A stretch of DNA of 64,000 bases from Xanthostigma xanthostigma (lineage: Eukaryota; Arthropoda; Insecta; Raphidioptera; Raphidiidae). A model generated the notes under the pieces. It had not been told where the DNA came from. It saw only the letters and a program-made list of their open reading frames with translations, and did not search any database. Both the position numbers and the translations under genes were made by a program. Each line of letters starts with the position of its first letter. The stretch's first letter is position 1. Location of the stretch: assembly GCA_963575645.1 (NCBI GenBank), contig OY754464.1, positions 46,552,192-46,616,191 on the forward strand, read 5' to 3'. Of this stretch, positions 61,790 through 64,000 are shown one piece after another.

Positions 61790-62290
61790 AGTTTAAGCTC
61801 CCATGACACAAAAAGTTACCCCAAAGAACACCTCAAAATTATAAAGTGAAAATGGCTGAAAAACATGTCAGAAACATGTTGCGCCCGCCAGACAAGTAAA
61901 AATTTGTTAATTGTTATTTTTTATGAATTTTTGAAATTTAAAAAAAAACATGATTTTACTTTCCAAAACACCTGCTTGAAATTTATACAATTTGTAGTAA
62001 ATAATGTACCATTTTTGAAAAAATCGGTCTGGCTGACAATTTTTGTTAATAAGCTAGCCAGACTTCATTTGTTATAAACTATTTTTTTTATGAAAATACA
62101 TTTCATAACACCTCCTTGAATTTTTTTTTTAATAAAGTTTAAGATCTCTTCTATCTAATACAACTGGTCTGGCTGACAATTTTTGTTAATAAATTGGTCA
62201 GACTTCATTTGTTATAAAATTTTTTGTTTATGAAGTCTGTCATAGTAAAAAACATTTTTTCGCTGACAGACCAATTCTTTATAAGTTTCA
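61790..62290 (+). repeat. Dispersed repeat, copy 2, plus short direct repeats
   Basis: 61,797-61,985 matches 33,370-33,557. It is followed by two copies of a block with CGGTCTGGCTGACAATTTTT / CTGGTCTGGCTGACAATTTT and CAGACTTCATTTGTTATAAA about 135 bp apart. No gene. Confidence 0.65.
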
Positions 62291-63254
62291 CTTCAACCGC
62301 GCGTATATAAAAATTTAGAGTAGGTAGGTACTTAATTATCCTTTGACATATTATAAAAATAAATAAACCCTTGAAACAAAAGCAGATATCATCTAATTAT
62401 AAAAAAGTAAATTATAATGGTAATTAGTAATTTCTTTGATAAATATTTCATACATTTTTATGCATAACCTCAATTGATGTTAATAAACGATTCGTTAATT
62501 GTAATGATCACGAATTCAGTAAACAATACATTAGTTAATATATATCATACAGAATATCCACAAAATATTCACATGTTTATAAAACTTAAACAATTGATTA
62601 TTTTAGGAACTATCCACAAATTATACGTACCTATGTACCTATTTTGAAAATATTTTATTGGAATGTGGATTCCTATAAGGTAGAAAAAAAATTTGAAATA
62701 AAGTTTGACCCTGCAGGCCATCCCTGCAACTTCCCGCTATTTTCGAGTTCAAAACGCTCAAAAATATATAAAATATAGGGAGAAGTTTATTTTTTACCTC
62801 TACGAGCTCAAAAAAATAAACACTTTCTTACGAATTTTTCGTTCACCAATCTCTTGAACAACTAAACCGATTTTTTTATGCGGTTTGCGGTAAACGACGC
62901 AGTTTTTTGAGGAGAAGATCTGATTAAATTTTGAAATTAATCGGTTTAGTAGTTTAGAAAATATTCCAAAAAAACAAAATTCTAAAAATTTAAGAAACTT
63001 GTATTTTTGAGATTTCTCAAAATCTAATGGGACGAACCATCCCAAATTATCAGGAAATCTAAGTTCAGCAAAGTCATGTCAGATGCCGCAAACTGCGTTT
63101 CAATCGGACACTCCGTTCAAAAGTAATAAGACATTTACATACACACACACGCACACACACAAAACGAGATCTGACGAAAACTCGATTTTCGAAAATCGGA
63201 GTGAAAACAATAACTTCCCGATTTTTTTGAAGATCACTAATTTTTATGGCGGGT
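62291..63254. other. No gene seen; LINE-tail-like stretch with (CA)n
   Basis: From about 62,700 the wording (AACAACTAAACCGATTTTTT, CAATCGGACACTCCGTTCAA) resembles a non-LTR tail. A short (CA)n run is at 63,143-63,168. Confidence 0.45.
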
Positions 63255-63890
63255 TAAGTTAAAAATCCAGCCAATTGGGTGACAGGACCTTTTTAACTTC
63301 AAAAATAATGCCATTTAACGTATTATAATAAAGAAAAAAATATCTGTTAACGCGTGCGGTGACGCCGATAACAGCTAGTATTAATATTATGATATTTTTT
63401 ATTCGTTTGCATGGTTACATCATATTGTATCACGTGTAAAAATTAACCAATGGATATAATATAATTATGTCAGCTACATAAATAATTTTATTTGACAGAT
63501 TTTCAGAACAAAAGATAGTTGATTTTTTTTAATTTCAAAATATTTCCAAAACTAGAATATTTCGAAAAACATTTTTTACTAAACTTTCTTGGAAAAATAA
63601 TTAGAATAATAAACCATTATGAAAAGTATACCCTTATAAAAGAAAAAAAACAACGTTGTAGCTGCGCCCATGTCTTCAACGCATGCGTTGATTTTCCCTA
63701 AAAAAATAATCCGCCATTTCATACTTACATGTCAAACATCTTACCAAAATACGGTTCGCTTAGCCGTTTGACCTGTATTGTGCTCACAGACAAAAAAAAC
63801 AATTTTTTTCAAAACATTTTTTTTTTTGGATTCGAGGCACCTTAAAACGAAAAAATATTGTAAAATTTTAGGAAGTCATCAACTGCCAGA
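63255..63890 (-). repeat. GCGCATGCGC-family copy, minus strand
   Basis: CCAGCCAATTGGGTGACAGG starts the 3' terminus. A decayed module (AACGCATGCGTTGATTTTCC) is near 63,678, and the 5' part (TTAGCCGTTTGACCTGTATT) follows. It is more diverged than the 46.1-kb copy. Confidence 0.68.
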
Positions 63891-64000
63891 GTTATTTGGA
63901 CCTAATATTAATTTGATTTTTAGTTTTTTAATAATAAATTGAATAGCTAATTGACACCAGTCCTACACAATAAAATGCTTAATAAAAATTTGGACTGCAT

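Overview
This is nuclear DNA of an animal, most likely a moth or butterfly. The genes are split by GT-AG introns, the DNA is AT-rich, and there are no operons. Several dispersed repeats look typical of Lepidoptera: ACCGACTTCAA...GGAGGAGGTT, CTAGCGGTCCGGTCCGGCTTCGCCC-type ends, and LINE tails reading like AAATTTCATCAAAATCGGTTCAGCGGTTTAG. Repeats fill most of the window. Two host genes and two large autonomous mobile elements could be rebuilt.

Region 1 (1-17.0 kb, minus strand) is the Fanconi anaemia gene FANCI. I traced 16 exons by hand from the ATG at 17013 to an exon ending near 1626. Every junction keeps the reading frame, giving about 1199 codons; the last C-terminal part lies off the left edge or is lost. 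The lysine matching the human monoubiquitination site K523 is kept. The introns hold a TTAA-type transposon, a piggyBac-like MITE, a hAT MITE caught in an exact 282-bp tandem duplication, several hairpin elements and a 21-bp minisatellite.

Region 2 (17,315-32,628) is the most striking object: one 15.3-kb Foldback-type Mutator-like (MULE) element with a perfect 9-bp target duplication (ATCAAAATG). Its inverted arms are tandem arrays of a 124-bp unit, about 10 copies on the left and about 25 on the right. Inside, on the minus strand, is a four-exon gene with intact phases. It encodes about 1005 residues: a CG-1-like DNA-binding domain, a DDE transposase, a SWIM finger, a ULP1/SENP-type cysteine protease and a PHD finger. 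Its second intron contains a well-formed type I hammerhead ribozyme and an inverted, decayed copy. A broken THAP-finger fragment and two hairpin elements also sit inside. The element lies 302 bp upstream of the FANCI start codon.

Region 3 (32.6-42.1 kb) has no gene I can support. It holds nested repeats, including two head-to-head copies of a repeat family with a variable-number ~123-bp module containing GCGCATGCGC.

Region 4 (42.1-49.9 kb, minus strand) is a four-exon bZIP transcription factor of the PAR/CES-2 type (229 residues), with a 779-bp hAT MITE in intron 1.

Region 5 (49.9-64 kb) is repeats again, a CpG-rich island at 55.6 kb, and an apparently intact R4/Dong-clade non-LTR retrotransposon (one 1186-residue ORF) inserted in a (TAA)n microsatellite. 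The right edge is interspersed repeats.

All gene models come from reading splice sites, phase and remembered family sequences; no search was run.
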